The notes: generated by a model not told the origin, from the sequence alone. A DNA stretch of 64,000 nt from Heyndrickxia camelliae (GCF_002844575.1 NZ_PIQO01000013.1:62001-126000); one strand, 5' to 3'; positions 43,939 to 52,356 are shown, counted from the stretch's first letter. A program made the numbers and translations.

Positions 43939-43971
43939 GGTGGTGGAGGTCTTCCCTCTGCCACCTTTTTT
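43939..43971 (+). terminator. Intrinsic terminator between DUF2815 and polymerase genes
   Basis: GGTGGTGGAGG (43939-43949) pairs with CCTCTGCCACC (43955-43965, two wobble pairs), followed by six T. It should keep polymerase expression below that of the SSB. Confidence 0.75.
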
Positions 43972-43992
43972 CATTTAGGAAAGGTGGTAGCT

Positions 43993-45933
43993 ATGAAGAA
44001 CTTAGAAATTGATATCGAAACCTATTCATCTACCAATTTACAAAAGAGTGGTGTTTATCGTTACGTAGAAGCAGATGATTTTGAGGTGATGCTGTTTGGT
44101 TATGCGGTTGACGGTGATGAAGTTAAGGTCATCGATTTGATGAATGGAGAAAAGATTCCAAAAGAAATCCTAGATGCCTTAACCGATGAAACCATTACGA
44201 AGTGGGCATTTAATGCTCAGTTTGAGCGAGTCTGTCTTTCACGTTATTTGGGCTACCCCACTGGAACTTATCTAAATCCTTCCTCATGGAAATGTTCCAT
44301 GGTTTGGTCTGCCTATATGGGACTTCCTCTTTCTTTAGAAGGTGTAGGTGCAGTGCTAGGACTTGAGAAGCAAAAGCTGACGGAGGGTAAAGACCTGATA
44401 CGATATTTTTGTCTTCCATGTGCTCCGACTAAAACAAATGGTGGTAGGACCCGTAACCTACCCACTGATGAAATCGATAAGTGGCAAAAGTTCAAAGCAT
44501 ATAACAAGCGTGATGTGGAGGCAGAAATCCAGATACAACAAAGATTGATCAAGTTTCCAGTGCCAGAGGACATCTGGGATGAGTATCATCTCGACCAAGA
44601 AATTAACGATCGAGGCATAAAGGTTGATATGGATTTTGTTAAGCAGGCCATCGCTATGGATGACATCTCTCATGAAAAACTACTAACCGCCATGCAGCAG
44701 ATAACACATCTCGAAAACCCAAACTCCGTACAACAGATGAAAGGCTGGCTTTCAGATAACGGTCTAGAGATGGAGACACTCGGGAAAAAGGCTGTCGCTG
44801 AGAAACTTGAGGAAACAGATGGTGAACTAAATGAAGTTCTTTCACTTCGTCAGCAACTGGCAAAATCCTCGGTAAAGAAATATACAGCAATGGAAAATGC
44901 TGTATGTGCAGATTCTCGCGCCAGGGGAATGTTTCAGTTTTATGGAGCTAACAGAACCGGTCGCTTTGCCGGTAGGCTTGTGCAATTGCAAAATCTCCCT
45001 CAGAACCATATGCCAGATTTAAAAGAGGCGCGAACTATTGTCAGAAATGGTGATGTTGAAACACTAGAACTGCTCTATGAAGATATACCCGATACACTCT
45101 CACAACTAATTCGTACAGCCTTTGTACCAAAAGAAGGTCATAAGTTTATTGTGGCTGACTTTTCAGCCATTGAGGCTCGTGTGCTTTCATGGCTTGCAGG
45201 TGAGACATGGCGAACGGATGTATTTGCTAGTGGTGGCGATATCTACTGTGCATCTGCCTCACAGATGTTTGGTGTTTCCGTTGAAAAGCATGGTGTGAAC
45301 GGTCACTTGAGACAGAAGGGTAAAATTGCTGAATTGGCACTTGGCTATGGTGGTTCTGTTGGTGCGCTAAAAGCCATGGGTGCATTAGAGATGGGGCTTG
45401 AAGAGGAAGAATTAAAACCGCTTGTGAATGCCTGGAGAATGTCTAATCCCAACATCACACAGTTCTGGTGGGATGTAGATCGAGCGGCTAAACAATGCGT
45501 GAAGGAAAACAAATCACAAGAAACCCATGGCATCGAGTTTCATTGTTTTAGTGGCATGCTTTTTATCGTTCTTCCCTCTGGCAGAAGGCTTGCCTATGTA
45601 AAACCTCGAATTGGTGAGAATCAGTTTGGTGGTGAGTCTGTTACCTATGAAGGAGTAGGTGGAACAAAGAAATGGGAGCGTCTTGAAAGTTACGGTCCTA
45701 AGTTTGTAGAGAATATTGTTCAAGCCATCTCCCGTGATATTTTAATGTATTCAATGAAGATGCTTAGTACTTATCGTATTGTGGCTCATGTCCATGATGA
45801 AGTCATTATTGAAGCCAATACTCAAATAGCGGTTACTGAAGTATGTAAACAGATGAGTCAAGTGCCACCTTGGGCAAAAGGGCTGCTCCTTGATGCCGAT
45901 GGCTATGAATGTGACTTTTATCAAAAAGATTAA
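43993..45933 (+). CDS. Phage DNA polymerase, family A
   Basis: 646 aa. The N-terminal 3'-5' exonuclease starts LEIDIETYSSTN (ExoI D-E) and continues WAFNAQFERVCLSRYLG and YNKRDVEAEIQ. The polymerase domain has GANRTGRFAGRLVQLQNLP, FVVADFSAIEARVLSWLAG (motif A), and YRIVAHVHDEVIIEA (motif C, HDE). AAAGGTGGTAGCT sets the start at 43993 rather than the longer upstream reading. It replicates the phage genome. Confidence 0.95.
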   Translation: MKNLEIDIETYSSTNLQKSGVYRYVEADDFEVMLFGYAVDGDEVKVIDLMNGEKIPKEILDALTDETITKWAFNAQFERVCLSRYLGYPTGTYLNPSSWKCSMVWSAYMGLPLSLEGVGAVLGLEKQKLTEGKDLIRYFCLPCAPTKTNGGRTRNLPTDEIDKWQKFKAYNKRDVEAEIQIQQRLIKFPVPEDIWDEYHLDQEINDRGIKVDMDFVKQAIAMDDISHEKLLTAMQQITHLENPNSVQQMKGWLSDNGLEMETLGKKAVAEKLEETDGELNEVLSLRQQLAKSSVKKYTAMENAVCADSRARGMFQFYGANRTGRFAGRLVQLQNLPQNHMPDLKEARTIVRNGDVETLELLYEDIPDTLSQLIRTAFVPKEGHKFIVADFSAIEARVLSWLAGETWRTDVFASGGDIYCASASQMFGVSVEKHGVNGHLRQKGKIAELALGYGGSVGALKAMGALEMGLEEEELKPLVNAWRMSNPNITQFWWDVDRAAKQCVKENKSQETHGIEFHCFSGMLFIVLPSGRRLAYVKPRIGENQFGGESVTYEGVGGTKKWERLESYGPKFVENIVQAISRDILMYSMKMLSTYRIVAHVHDEVIIEANTQIAVTEVCKQMSQVPPWAKGLLLDADGYECDFYQKD

Positions 45934-45940
45934 AGAAATC

Positions 45941-45988
45941 ATCAGATTTCACCTCCTGCCATGGCTACTAGGTAGGAGGTGTTTTTCT
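45941..45988 (+). promoter_or_regulatory. RNA element copy C (GGCTACTAGGTAG core)
   Basis: CACCTCCT (45950-45957) pairs perfectly with AGGAGGTG (45974-45981), which is itself the Shine-Dalgarno for the ATG at 45989. The core GGCTACTAGGTAG (45963-45975) is in the loop and descending arm. The simplest of the three copies: a direct anti-Shine-Dalgarno hairpin. Confidence 0.6.
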
Positions 45989-46204
45989 ATGAACATTTAT
46001 GAAGTAAAAGATGGTTGTCCGTTAAAGGGTAAGACCGAGCAGATGACAGAGGAAGAATTACAAAAGGAATATGATTTTCACATAGCGGAGAGCATTGTCG
46101 CAAACCTATATAAAGAAGGCAAAATCACAGCGGATGAATTACACAAAATATCAGCCTTGAACAGGCAGAAATTCTCTCCCCGTTTAGCCGAGATTATGTT
46201 CTAA
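45989..46204 (+). CDS. Small SHOCT-like protein
   Basis: 71 aa. The C-terminal SIVANLYKEGKITADELHKISALNRQKFSPRLAEIM resembles a SHOCT helix pair, a short oligomerisation module. Its Shine-Dalgarno is in RNA element copy C. It lies between the polymerase and the recombinases; function unknown. Confidence 0.6.
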   Translation: MNIYEVKDGCPLKGKTEQMTEEELQKEYDFHIAESIVANLYKEGKITADELHKISALNRQKFSPRLAEIMF

Positions 46205-46206
46205 AA

Positions 46207-46242
46207 AGCTTGCTATTAATAGCTTTTAGAGTGATGTATGTA
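46207..46242 (+). promoter_or_regulatory. Promoter-like phage element, copy 2
   Basis: AGCTTGCTAT, 8 variable bases, then TTTAGAGTGATGTATGTA, matching 22064-22099 at all but one base of the two blocks. It precedes the first serine recombinase by 20 nt, so integration genes and the 22.1-kb gene may be co-regulated. Confidence 0.5.
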
Positions 46243-46262
46243 ATGGGCGAAAGCGAGGTGAG

Positions 46263-47828
46263 ATGATGAAAAAGATAACAAAAATAGATGAACTGCCCCA
46301 GGGACAACTACCTAATACGAAACTTAGGGTTGCCGCCTATGCCAGGGTATCAACCGATAGTGATGAACAGCTTGAAAGCCTTAAAGCACAGCGTGAACAC
46401 TATGAGCGCTATATTAAGTCTAATCCAGAATGGGTATTTGCTGGTCTTTATTATGACGAAGGGATCTCCGGCACCAAGGTGGAGAAACGGACTGAACTGC
46501 TCCGTATGATACGAGATTGTAAGCAAGGTCGGATTGATTTTATTATCACCAAATCAATCAGCCGCTTTGCTCGTAATACAGTAGATTGTCTAGAGTTAGT
46601 AAGAAAACTGATTGATATCGGTGTTTATATTTATTTTGAAAAAGAGAATCTAAATACGGGTGATATGGAAAGTGAACTGATGCTTTCTATTCTTTCAGGG
46701 TTTGCTGCAGAAGAGTCTGCATCTATTTCACAAAACTCAACATGGTCCATTCAAAAGAGATTTCAAAATGGCAGTTATGTCGGTACTCCACCCTACGGCT
46801 ACACCAATACAGATGGTGAAATGGTAATCGTCCCAGAAGAAGCAGAAATCATCAAACGTATTTTTACTGAGTGCCTTTCAGGGAAAGGTGGAGGTACTAT
46901 AGCAAGAGGTTTGAACAAAGACAAAATCCCTGCAAGTAGAGGTAATCACTGGAGTGCAGGCACGGTGATAGACATGCTTCGAAACGAAAAATATATGGGT
47001 GATGTCCTACTGCAAAAGACTTACACCGATAGTAACTACAACCGCCATCCAAACACAGGGGAAAAAGACCAATACTACTACAAGGATAATCATGAACCTA
47101 TTATAAGTAGAGAAGACTTTGCTAAGGCACAAGATCTCATTGATGAAAGAGCCAAGATGAAGTGTAAGGGCGTGAAAAAGAACGTTTATCTTAATCGATA
47201 TGCTTTAAGTGGCAAGATTGTCTGTGGAGAGTGTGGTCGCAATTTTAGGAGAAAGACAAACTACTCAGCTGGTAGGAGTTACATTGCTTGGAGTTGCATC
47301 GGTCATATCGAAGACAAAGAGAGTTGCTCCATGTTGTTCTTGCGAGATGGGGAAATCAAAGCCACCTTTACCACCATGATGAATAAGCTTGCTTTCAGTA
47401 ACAAGCTAATCCTAGAGCCACTTTTCAAATCAATTAGCCAAATCGATGAAGAAAGCGACCGTGAAAGAATGGATGCTATTGATAAGCGAATGGAGCAACT
47501 CATGGAAGAACGCAACACCCTTATTACACTGATGGCCAAAGGTTTCCTGGAGCCAGCTCTTTTTAATCAGGAACGTAATGTCTTGGATAGTGAGATAAAA
47601 AATCTTACAACTGAAAAAACAAACCTGGTAACGAACTCTACGAGTGGGGTTTTACGAGCAAACGATATAAAGGACCTCATTGATTACGTGTCAGCAGATA
47701 ATTTTAATGGTGACTACACGGAAGAACTATTTGAAGAATTTGTAGAGAACATCATTGTAAATTCCAGGGATGAGCTGACATTCAATTTGAAATGCGGTCT
47801 TTCCCTGAAAGAAAAGGTGGTGAGATAA
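46263..47828 (+). CDS. Large serine recombinase 1
   Basis: 521 aa. Catalytic domain: RVAAYARVSTDSDEQLESLKAQREHY (nucleophile Ser in RVST), [33 protein letters not shown]. The recombinase domain follows ([23 protein letters not shown]), then a zinc ribbon (CGECGRNFRRKTNYSAGRSYIAWSC) and a coiled coil (about 405-460). This architecture matches phage integrases. GAGGTGAG precedes the ATG pair 46263/46266. It is one of three adjacent recombinase genes that probably act together at the rlmD site. Confidence 0.92.
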   Translation: MMKKITKIDELPQGQLPNTKLRVAAYARVSTDSDEQLESLKAQREHYERYIKSNPEWVFAGLYYDEGISGTKVEKRTELLRMIRDCKQGRIDFIITKSISRFARNTVDCLELVRKLIDIGVYIYFEKENLNTGDMESELMLSILSGFAAEESASISQNSTWSIQKRFQNGSYVGTPPYGYTNTDGEMVIVPEEAEIIKRIFTECLSGKGGGTIARGLNKDKIPASRGNHWSAGTVIDMLRNEKYMGDVLLQKTYTDSNYNRHPNTGEKDQYYYKDNHEPIISREDFAKAQDLIDERAKMKCKGVKKNVYLNRYALSGKIVCGECGRNFRRKTNYSAGRSYIAWSCIGHIEDKESCSMLFLRDGEIKATFTTMMNKLAFSNKLILEPLFKSISQIDEESDRERMDAIDKRMEQLMEERNTLITLMAKGFLEPALFNQERNVLDSEIKNLTTEKTNLVTNSTSGVLRANDIKDLIDYVSADNFNGDYTEELFEEFVENIIVNSRDELTFNLKCGLSLKEKVVR

Positions 47829-48245
47829 ATGGCATATATTCCATATGGATACAAAATTCAAGATGGAGTGGTTACTGTCGATGAAAAGGCAGCAGGTCAA
47901 GTAAAGGTATTCTTTGAGAAATACATATCAGGACTATCCCTTACAGTGGCTGGCGAACAGGCAGGTATTGATAAGACACATTCTGTGATGGGTCGCATTT
48001 TGAAAAACGTCAACTACCTTGGAAATGATACGTATCCAGCAATTATTGATAAAGAGATATTTGATAAAGCTGAAGAAGTTAGAGATAAGCGTGCAAAGGA
48101 TTTAGGACGAGTGGTAGAGCTTGCCGCTTTCACCTCTCCCCCTCCCAAAGAACGATTCAAAATGAAAAAGGCAGATAATAAGATGCCAGTGGATCCTTTT
48201 GAACGAGCAGAATACTTATACAGTCTGATAGAAAGCGAGGAATAA
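47829..48245 (+). CDS. Recombinase-domain protein lacking the catalytic domain
   Basis: 138 aa. [44 protein letters not shown] matches the DNA-binding recombinase domain of the neighbours, followed by [33 protein letters not shown]. There is no RVST catalytic domain and no zinc ribbon. It starts directly after the stop of recombinase 1 and lies 1 nt from recombinase 2; the tight packing argues for a functional accessory protein instead of a decayed gene. Confidence 0.8.
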   Translation: MAYIPYGYKIQDGVVTVDEKAAGQVKVFFEKYISGLSLTVAGEQAGIDKTHSVMGRILKNVNYLGNDTYPAIIDKEIFDKAEEVRDKRAKDLGRVVELAAFTSPPPKERFKMKKADNKMPVDPFERAEYLYSLIESEE

Positions 48246-48246
48246 A

Positions 48247-49809
48247 GTGACAGAGAAAAATATAATGGTTATTCCTGCTCGTAAAAGAGTAGGAAGTACA
48301 GCTGCAAAAGAAAAGATAAAGAAACTTCGTGTTGCTGCCTATTGCCGTGTTTCTACAGAAACAGAAGAACAGAATTCTAGCTATGAGGTTCAGGTCGCAC
48401 ACTATACAGAGTTTATAAAAAAGAATAATGAGTGGGAGTTTGCCGGTATTTTTGCAGATGATGGTATCTCCGGTACGAACACCAAAAAGCGTGACGAATT
48501 TAATCGTATGATTGTAGAGTGTATGGACGGCAACATCGACATGGTTATTACAAAATCCATCAGCCGATTTGCACGTAACACCTTAGACTGCCTTCAATAC
48601 ATTAGACAGCTCAAGGATAAGAACATATCCGTCTATTTTGAAAAAGAGAACATCAATACCATGGATGCCAAAGGTGAGGTTTTACTAACCATTATGGCAT
48701 CTTTGGCACAACAGGAAAGCCAGAGCCTTTCTCAAAACGTTAAGCTTGGGCTACAGTACCGATACCAACAAGGAAAGGTGCAGGTCAATCATAAGCGATT
48801 TATGGGCTACACCAAAGATGAAGATGGAAATTTAATCATTGTTCCCGAAGAAGCTGAGATTATCAAACGCATCTACCGAGAATACCTTGAAGGTCAGAGT
48901 CTAGTGGGTATTGGTCGAGGTCTTGAAAAAGATGGTATTTTAACAGCAGCTGGAAAACCAAGATGGCGACCAGAATCAGTTAAGAAGCTACTTCAAAACG
49001 AAAAATACATCGGAGATGCCCTTCTGCAAAAGACTGTCACAGTAGATTTTCTAACCAAGAAACGAGTTAAGAATGAAGGTCATCTTCCCCAGTATTATGT
49101 TGAAAATAGCCATGAGGCGATTATTCCTAAAGAGTTATTTTTGCAGGTGCAAGAAGAAATTCATCGAAGAAGCAATATCTACACAGGAGAAGGCAAGAAC
49201 AAACGAATTTATAGTAGTAAGTACGCATTAAGTGCCATCACCTTCTGTGGAGATTGTGGCGATATTTATAGACGGGTCTATTGGAATATCCACGGAAGAA
49301 AAGAATTTGTCTGGCGATGCGTGACTAGAATTGAGCAGGGTCCTGAGGTATGTAAGAACCGAACCGTAAAAGAAGATGAACTTTATGGTGCAGTAATGAC
49401 TGCGATTAATAAGCTACTTGCAGGTGGGAACAATATGATAAAGACACTGGAAGAGAATATTCATGCTGTGATTGGCGAAACCACAGAATACCAAATTTCA
49501 GAGATTAACAACTCACTAGAGGAAAAACAAAAAGAACTCATCAAGCTGGCTAATAAGGGGCAAGACTATGAACATCTAGCAGATGAGATTGATGAGCTGA
49601 GAGACAAGCGACAGACCCTTTTAGTAGAAGATGCCTCCCTCAATAGCGAGAACGAGCGAATCGATGAACTGATTGAGTTTATCCGCAAGAACAAATTCCG
49701 CACTCTAGAATATGACGATAAGCTTGTAAGGAAGATAATCCAGAACGTTACAGTCTATGAAGACCACTTCGTCATATCCTTTAAATCAGGCATCGAAATG
49801 GAAATATGA
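48247..49809 (+). CDS. Large serine recombinase 2
   Basis: 520 aa, GTG start. [22 protein letters not shown] (catalytic Ser), [33 protein letters not shown]; recombinase domain with [24 protein letters not shown]; zinc ribbon [14 protein letters not shown] ... WRC; C-terminal coiled coil (about 395-450). It is a clear paralogue of recombinase 1. It lies closest to attR (2.5 kb), separated from it by cargo. Confidence 0.92.
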   Translation: MTEKNIMVIPARKRVGSTAAKEKIKKLRVAAYCRVSTETEEQNSSYEVQVAHYTEFIKKNNEWEFAGIFADDGISGTNTKKRDEFNRMIVECMDGNIDMVITKSISRFARNTLDCLQYIRQLKDKNISVYFEKENINTMDAKGEVLLTIMASLAQQESQSLSQNVKLGLQYRYQQGKVQVNHKRFMGYTKDEDGNLIIVPEEAEIIKRIYREYLEGQSLVGIGRGLEKDGILTAAGKPRWRPESVKKLLQNEKYIGDALLQKTVTVDFLTKKRVKNEGHLPQYYVENSHEAIIPKELFLQVQEEIHRRSNIYTGEGKNKRIYSSKYALSAITFCGDCGDIYRRVYWNIHGRKEFVWRCVTRIEQGPEVCKNRTVKEDELYGAVMTAINKLLAGGNNMIKTLEENIHAVIGETTEYQISEINNSLEEKQKELIKLANKGQDYEHLADEIDELRDKRQTLLVEDASLNSENERIDELIEFIRKNKFRTLEYDDKLVRKIIQNVTVYEDHFVISFKSGIEMEI

Positions 49810-49826
49810 AAACCAGAAATAAATAG

Positions 49827-49862
49827 CCCATGACTCTACAGTAGAGTTGTGGGTTTTCTTTT
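49827..49862 (+). terminator. Intrinsic terminator after the recombinase operon
   Basis: A 12-bp stem CCCATGACTCTA / TAGAGTTGTGGG (two G.U) around a short loop, then TTTTCTTTT. It isolates the right-end cargo, which has its own promoter. Confidence 0.85.
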
Positions 49863-49894
49863 GCTTGCTGATTATAATAATATTTTAATAACTA

Positions 49895-49923
49895 TTGTGT
49901 TTATCAACCAAATGGTTTATAAT
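49895..49923 (+). promoter_or_regulatory. SigA-type promoter of the right-end cargo operon
   Basis: TTGTGT (49895-49900), a 17-bp spacer and a perfect TATAAT (49918-49923), 28 nt before the XRE gene. It could drive cargo expression in the lysogen independently of phage lytic genes. Confidence 0.7.
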
Positions 49924-49951
49924 ATTCTTAGCGTAAACTTGGAGGTGCTGT

Positions 49952-50176
49952 ATGACTACGGCAGAAATGATTAAAGAACTGTGTGAGCAAATGAATATAA
50001 GTGTTTCCGAACTTGCTAGACGTATTGGCCAGACTCCACAGAATTTCAATAAAAAATTACAACGAGAAACAGTAACCTTGGATGAGTTGAAGGCCATTGC
50101 TGATGTGCTAGGTGTCAAGTTTGTGCAGGCATTTATTTTACCAGATGGAGAAGAAATAAAAATATCTAACGAATAA
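49952..50176 (+). CDS. XRE/Cro-type helix-turn-helix regulator
   Basis: 74 aa, nearly all HTH_3: TAEMIKELCEQMNISVSELARRIGQTPQNFNKKLQRETVTLDELKAIADVLGVKFVQAFILPDGE. TTGGAGGTGCTGT precedes the ATG. It is 14 nt before the nucleotidyltransferase gene, so it probably autoregulates this three-gene unit. It is also the only XRE-type protein in the prophage, hence a candidate lysogeny repressor, although small for that role. Confidence 0.8.
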   Translation: MTTAEMIKELCEQMNISVSELARRIGQTPQNFNKKLQRETVTLDELKAIADVLGVKFVQAFILPDGEEIKISNE

Positions 50177-50190
50177 AGGAGGATGTTTAT

Positions 50191-51060
50191 ATGGTAGGTA
50201 ATGTTATTCAAATAGTAACAGAGAAATTATCATCTTTGCCTTTTATAGAAGGCATCGTATTAGGGGGCTCACGTGCAAGAGGCACCCATACAGAAAATTC
50301 TGATATAGATATCGGAATCTATTACAATTCAGACTCATTTGACCTGACAGCGATTAATCAAATTGCTACAGAATTGGATGATAAAAATAGAAACAACCTT
50401 GTTGTGCCTCCCGGAGCGTGGGGTGATTGGATTAATGGCGGCGGATGGTTATTTATAAATGGGTATCATGTTGACTTGATTTTACGTGATATAAAACGGG
50501 TAGAACAAATAATCAAAGATACGGAGCAAGGAATTGTTACTGCCAATTATCAGACCGGGCATCCCCATGGTTATATAAGTGCTATGTATCGTGGAGAATT
50601 AGCGATTAGTAAAATACTATATGCTAAGAACGAAAGCTTATGCGAATTAAAAAAGCAGGCAGAAATTTACCCTACTGCTCTAAAGAAAAGCTTGATGAAC
50701 TTTTTTATATTTGAAGCTGAATTCTCTTTAATGTTTGTAAAAGCAAATGCGGGGGTAGAGGATAAATATTATATTGCAGGCCATGTTTTTCGTATTATTT
50801 CATGCTTAAATCAAGTACTATTTGCATGTAATAATGCTTATTGCATTAACGAAAAGAAAGCTATAAAACTGCTTGAAACTTTTGAATATAAACCTGAAAA
50901 ATATGCCGAAAGAGTTAATCATATTTTTGAAGTACTCGGTCTTTCTCTTTTTGAATGCTACGATATGACCGAGAAACTTTATAAAGAAGTGAAAGAAATT
51001 GCAACGGAGATAAATAACTTTTTAAACGAGGAGAATTTAAATGAAAGAAAACAAATATGA
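50191..51060 (+). CDS. Pol-beta superfamily nucleotidyltransferase, possible aminoglycoside-modifying enzyme
   Basis: 289 aa. IVLGGSRARGTHTENSDIDIGIYY is the nucleotidyltransferase signature (GSRARG, then the catalytic DID), and YHVDLILRDI provides the third acidic residue. The C-terminal 150 residues are helical (FIFEAEFSLMFVKANAG ... VFRIISCLNQVLFACNNAYC), as in antibiotic nucleotidyltransferases. Size and layout fit ANT-type resistance enzymes, but it is not one I can name; a nucleotidyltransferase with another small-molecule or RNA substrate is an alternative. AAAGGAGGATGTTTAT precedes the ATG. It overlaps the methyltransferase by 20 nt. Confidence 0.7.
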   Translation: MVGNVIQIVTEKLSSLPFIEGIVLGGSRARGTHTENSDIDIGIYYNSDSFDLTAINQIATELDDKNRNNLVVPPGAWGDWINGGGWLFINGYHVDLILRDIKRVEQIIKDTEQGIVTANYQTGHPHGYISAMYRGELAISKILYAKNESLCELKKQAEIYPTALKKSLMNFFIFEAEFSLMFVKANAGVEDKYYIAGHVFRIISCLNQVLFACNNAYCINEKKAIKLLETFEYKPEKYAERVNHIFEVLGLSLFECYDMTEKLYKEVKEIATEINNFLNEENLNERKQI

Positions 51061-51778
51061 TGATAATATATTTTTTCAAAAATACAGTCAAATGAGTCGC
51101 TCACAGCAGGGACTAGCTGGTGCAGGAGAATGGGAAACATTGAAAAAGCTGCTACCGGATTTTAAAGATAAGCGTGTGCTTGATTTAGGATGCGGCTATG
51201 GATGGCACTGTATTTATGCGATGGAACACGGTGCTTCTTCTGTTGTAGGTGTTGATATTTCTCATAAAATGCTTGAAGTAGCAAAAGAAAAAACTCATTT
51301 TCCAGAAGTTGAATATGAATGCTGTGCCATAGAGGATATCGATTTTCCAGAGGAGAGTTTTGATGTAATATTAAGTTCACTTGCGTTTCATTATATAGAA
51401 GGCTATGAGGATTTGATTAATAACTTGTATATAATGTTAAAACCAAATGGAATACTTATTTTTACGGTTGAACATCCTGTTTTTACTTCCTATGGAACAC
51501 AAGACTGGCATTATAACGAAAAAGGAGAAATACTGCATTTCCCGGTGGACAATTATTATTATGAGGGAAAACGAACAGCTGTATTTTTGAGAGAAAAGGT
51601 TACGAAATATCATAGAACACTGACCACATATCTAAACACACTGCTTTCAAATGGTTTTATAATAAATCAGATTGTGGAGCCACAGCCACCAGAAAACATG
51701 ATGGATATTCCGGGAATGGAGGATGAAATGCGCCGTCCCATGATGTTGATTGTATCTGCAAGAAAAGGATGCAAATAA
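51041..51778 (+). CDS. Class I SAM-dependent methyltransferase
   Basis: 245 aa. Motif I RVLDLGCGYGWHCIYAMEHG, acidic loop VVGVDIS, motif IV SFDVILSSLAFHYIEGYEDLINNLYIMLKPNGILIFTVEHP. This is a small-molecule-type methyltransferase fold without a DNA MTase motif. GAGGAGAATTTAA precedes the ATG. It is translationally coupled to the nucleotidyltransferase, so both probably act on the same substrate or pathway. The substrate cannot be read from sequence. Confidence 0.75.
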   Translation: MKENKYDDNIFFQKYSQMSRSQQGLAGAGEWETLKKLLPDFKDKRVLDLGCGYGWHCIYAMEHGASSVVGVDISHKMLEVAKEKTHFPEVEYECCAIEDIDFPEESFDVILSSLAFHYIEGYEDLINNLYIMLKPNGILIFTVEHPVFTSYGTQDWHYNEKGEILHFPVDNYYYEGKRTAVFLREKVTKYHRTLTTYLNTLLSNGFIINQIVEPQPPENMMDIPGMEDEMRRPMMLIVSARKGCK

Positions 51779-52156
51779 TATAGAAACCCATATGACCCTA
51801 ATCAAGTTTCCGAAAAATTAAATGACCTGTTGGAAGACTTTTACGTAAAAGATAAGAAGGGGATATATGAATATATTTTGGGTGGCTGTCTAGATTCACG
51901 ATTATTGAATATTCGTATATTTGCTGAACCTACAAAAACAAGTGTATATCAATCACAAACAAGTAATGCAAAAGAGCAAGGAGTTTCTAACTGCCCATTA
52001 TGTGCTATTGGCAGTAATAACAATAAAAGTAGAATATACAAGCAGAGCGAAATGGATGCAGACCATGTCACAGCTTGGAGCAAAGGTGGTTCAACGGATG
52101 TAGGCAATTGTCAGATGCTTTGTAAAACTCATAATAGAGCAAAGGGTAATAAATAG
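51779..52156 (+). pseudogene. Truncated HNH nuclease gene (C-terminal part)
   Basis: Open from 51779, directly after the upstream stop, with only a TTG at 51830 and no good Shine-Dalgarno. RNPYDPNQVSEKLNDLLEDF looks like the inside of a longer protein. The end CPLCAIGSNNNKSRIYKQSEMDADHVTAWSKGGSTDVGNCQMLCKTHNRAKGNK is a complete HNH motif (DADH, N, H), as found at the C-terminus of larger HNH restriction-type proteins. The N-terminal portion is missing, so this is likely debris from an earlier cargo insertion. Confidence 0.65.
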
Positions 52157-52163
52157 AATCACG

Positions 52164-52222
52164 ACATATCAAAACACTTTTATACAATAAACTATATTTC
52201 TTAGATTGATTCATTGATATGT
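52164..52222. repeat. Inverted repeat in the attR-side phage arm
   Basis: ACATATCAA (52164-52172) and TTGATATGT (52214-52222) are perfect inverse copies. They lie in the gene-free 158 bp between the HNH remnant and attR, and could belong to the attP recognition region. Confidence 0.35.
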
Positions 52223-52314
52223 TTCCACATACGCAAGCCCTCAGTGGATATGTTCCCTCAAAGACAATAATGTTCAAGTGACTAATTTTTGACAGCTATG
52301 ACTTCCTCTTAACA

Positions 52315-52319
52315 CATGT
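52315..52319 (+). other. attR core (CATGT)
   Basis: Left of this point is phage DNA; to the right the frame GTA-GAG-ACT continues the host's original rlmD tail. It pairs with attL at 1846-1850. Confidence 0.75.
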
Positions 52320-52356
52320 AGAGACTATCGTGTTGATACAACGAGCAGATACGTAG
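52315..52356 (+). pseudogene. Displaced 3' end of the original rlmD
   Basis: CAT GTA GAG ACT ATC GTG and on to TAG at 52354-52356 reads HVETIVLIQRADT-stop, clearly the conserved RlmD C-terminus (compare [13 protein letters not shown] in the intact gene). It has no start and no upstream coding sequence. Excision would rejoin it to the 445 upstream codons and restore the host gene. Confidence 0.82.

Larger units (their letters stand above)
1846..52319. mobile_element. Intact-looking siphovirus-type prophage integrated in the 3' end of rlmD
   Basis: Boundaries are set by the duplicated rlmD tail: CATGT at 1846-1850 (attL) and 52315-52319 (attR). Between them lie early regulation, replication, packaging, head, tail, lysis and serine recombinase genes, plus cargo at both ends (an R-M operon on the left; a regulator, nucleotidyltransferase and methyltransferase on the right). 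All phage genes read rightward. Streptococcal phage m46.1 and relatives are known to use the same kind of target (rum/rlmD). No structural gene is visibly broken, so the phage may be inducible; that part is inference. Confidence 0.85.

Noticed and set aside
49810-49951. Phage right end directly after the last recombinase gene
   Set aside because: No rlmD-like sequence there; the rlmD tail lies at 52315, so the cargo up to there is inside the prophage.
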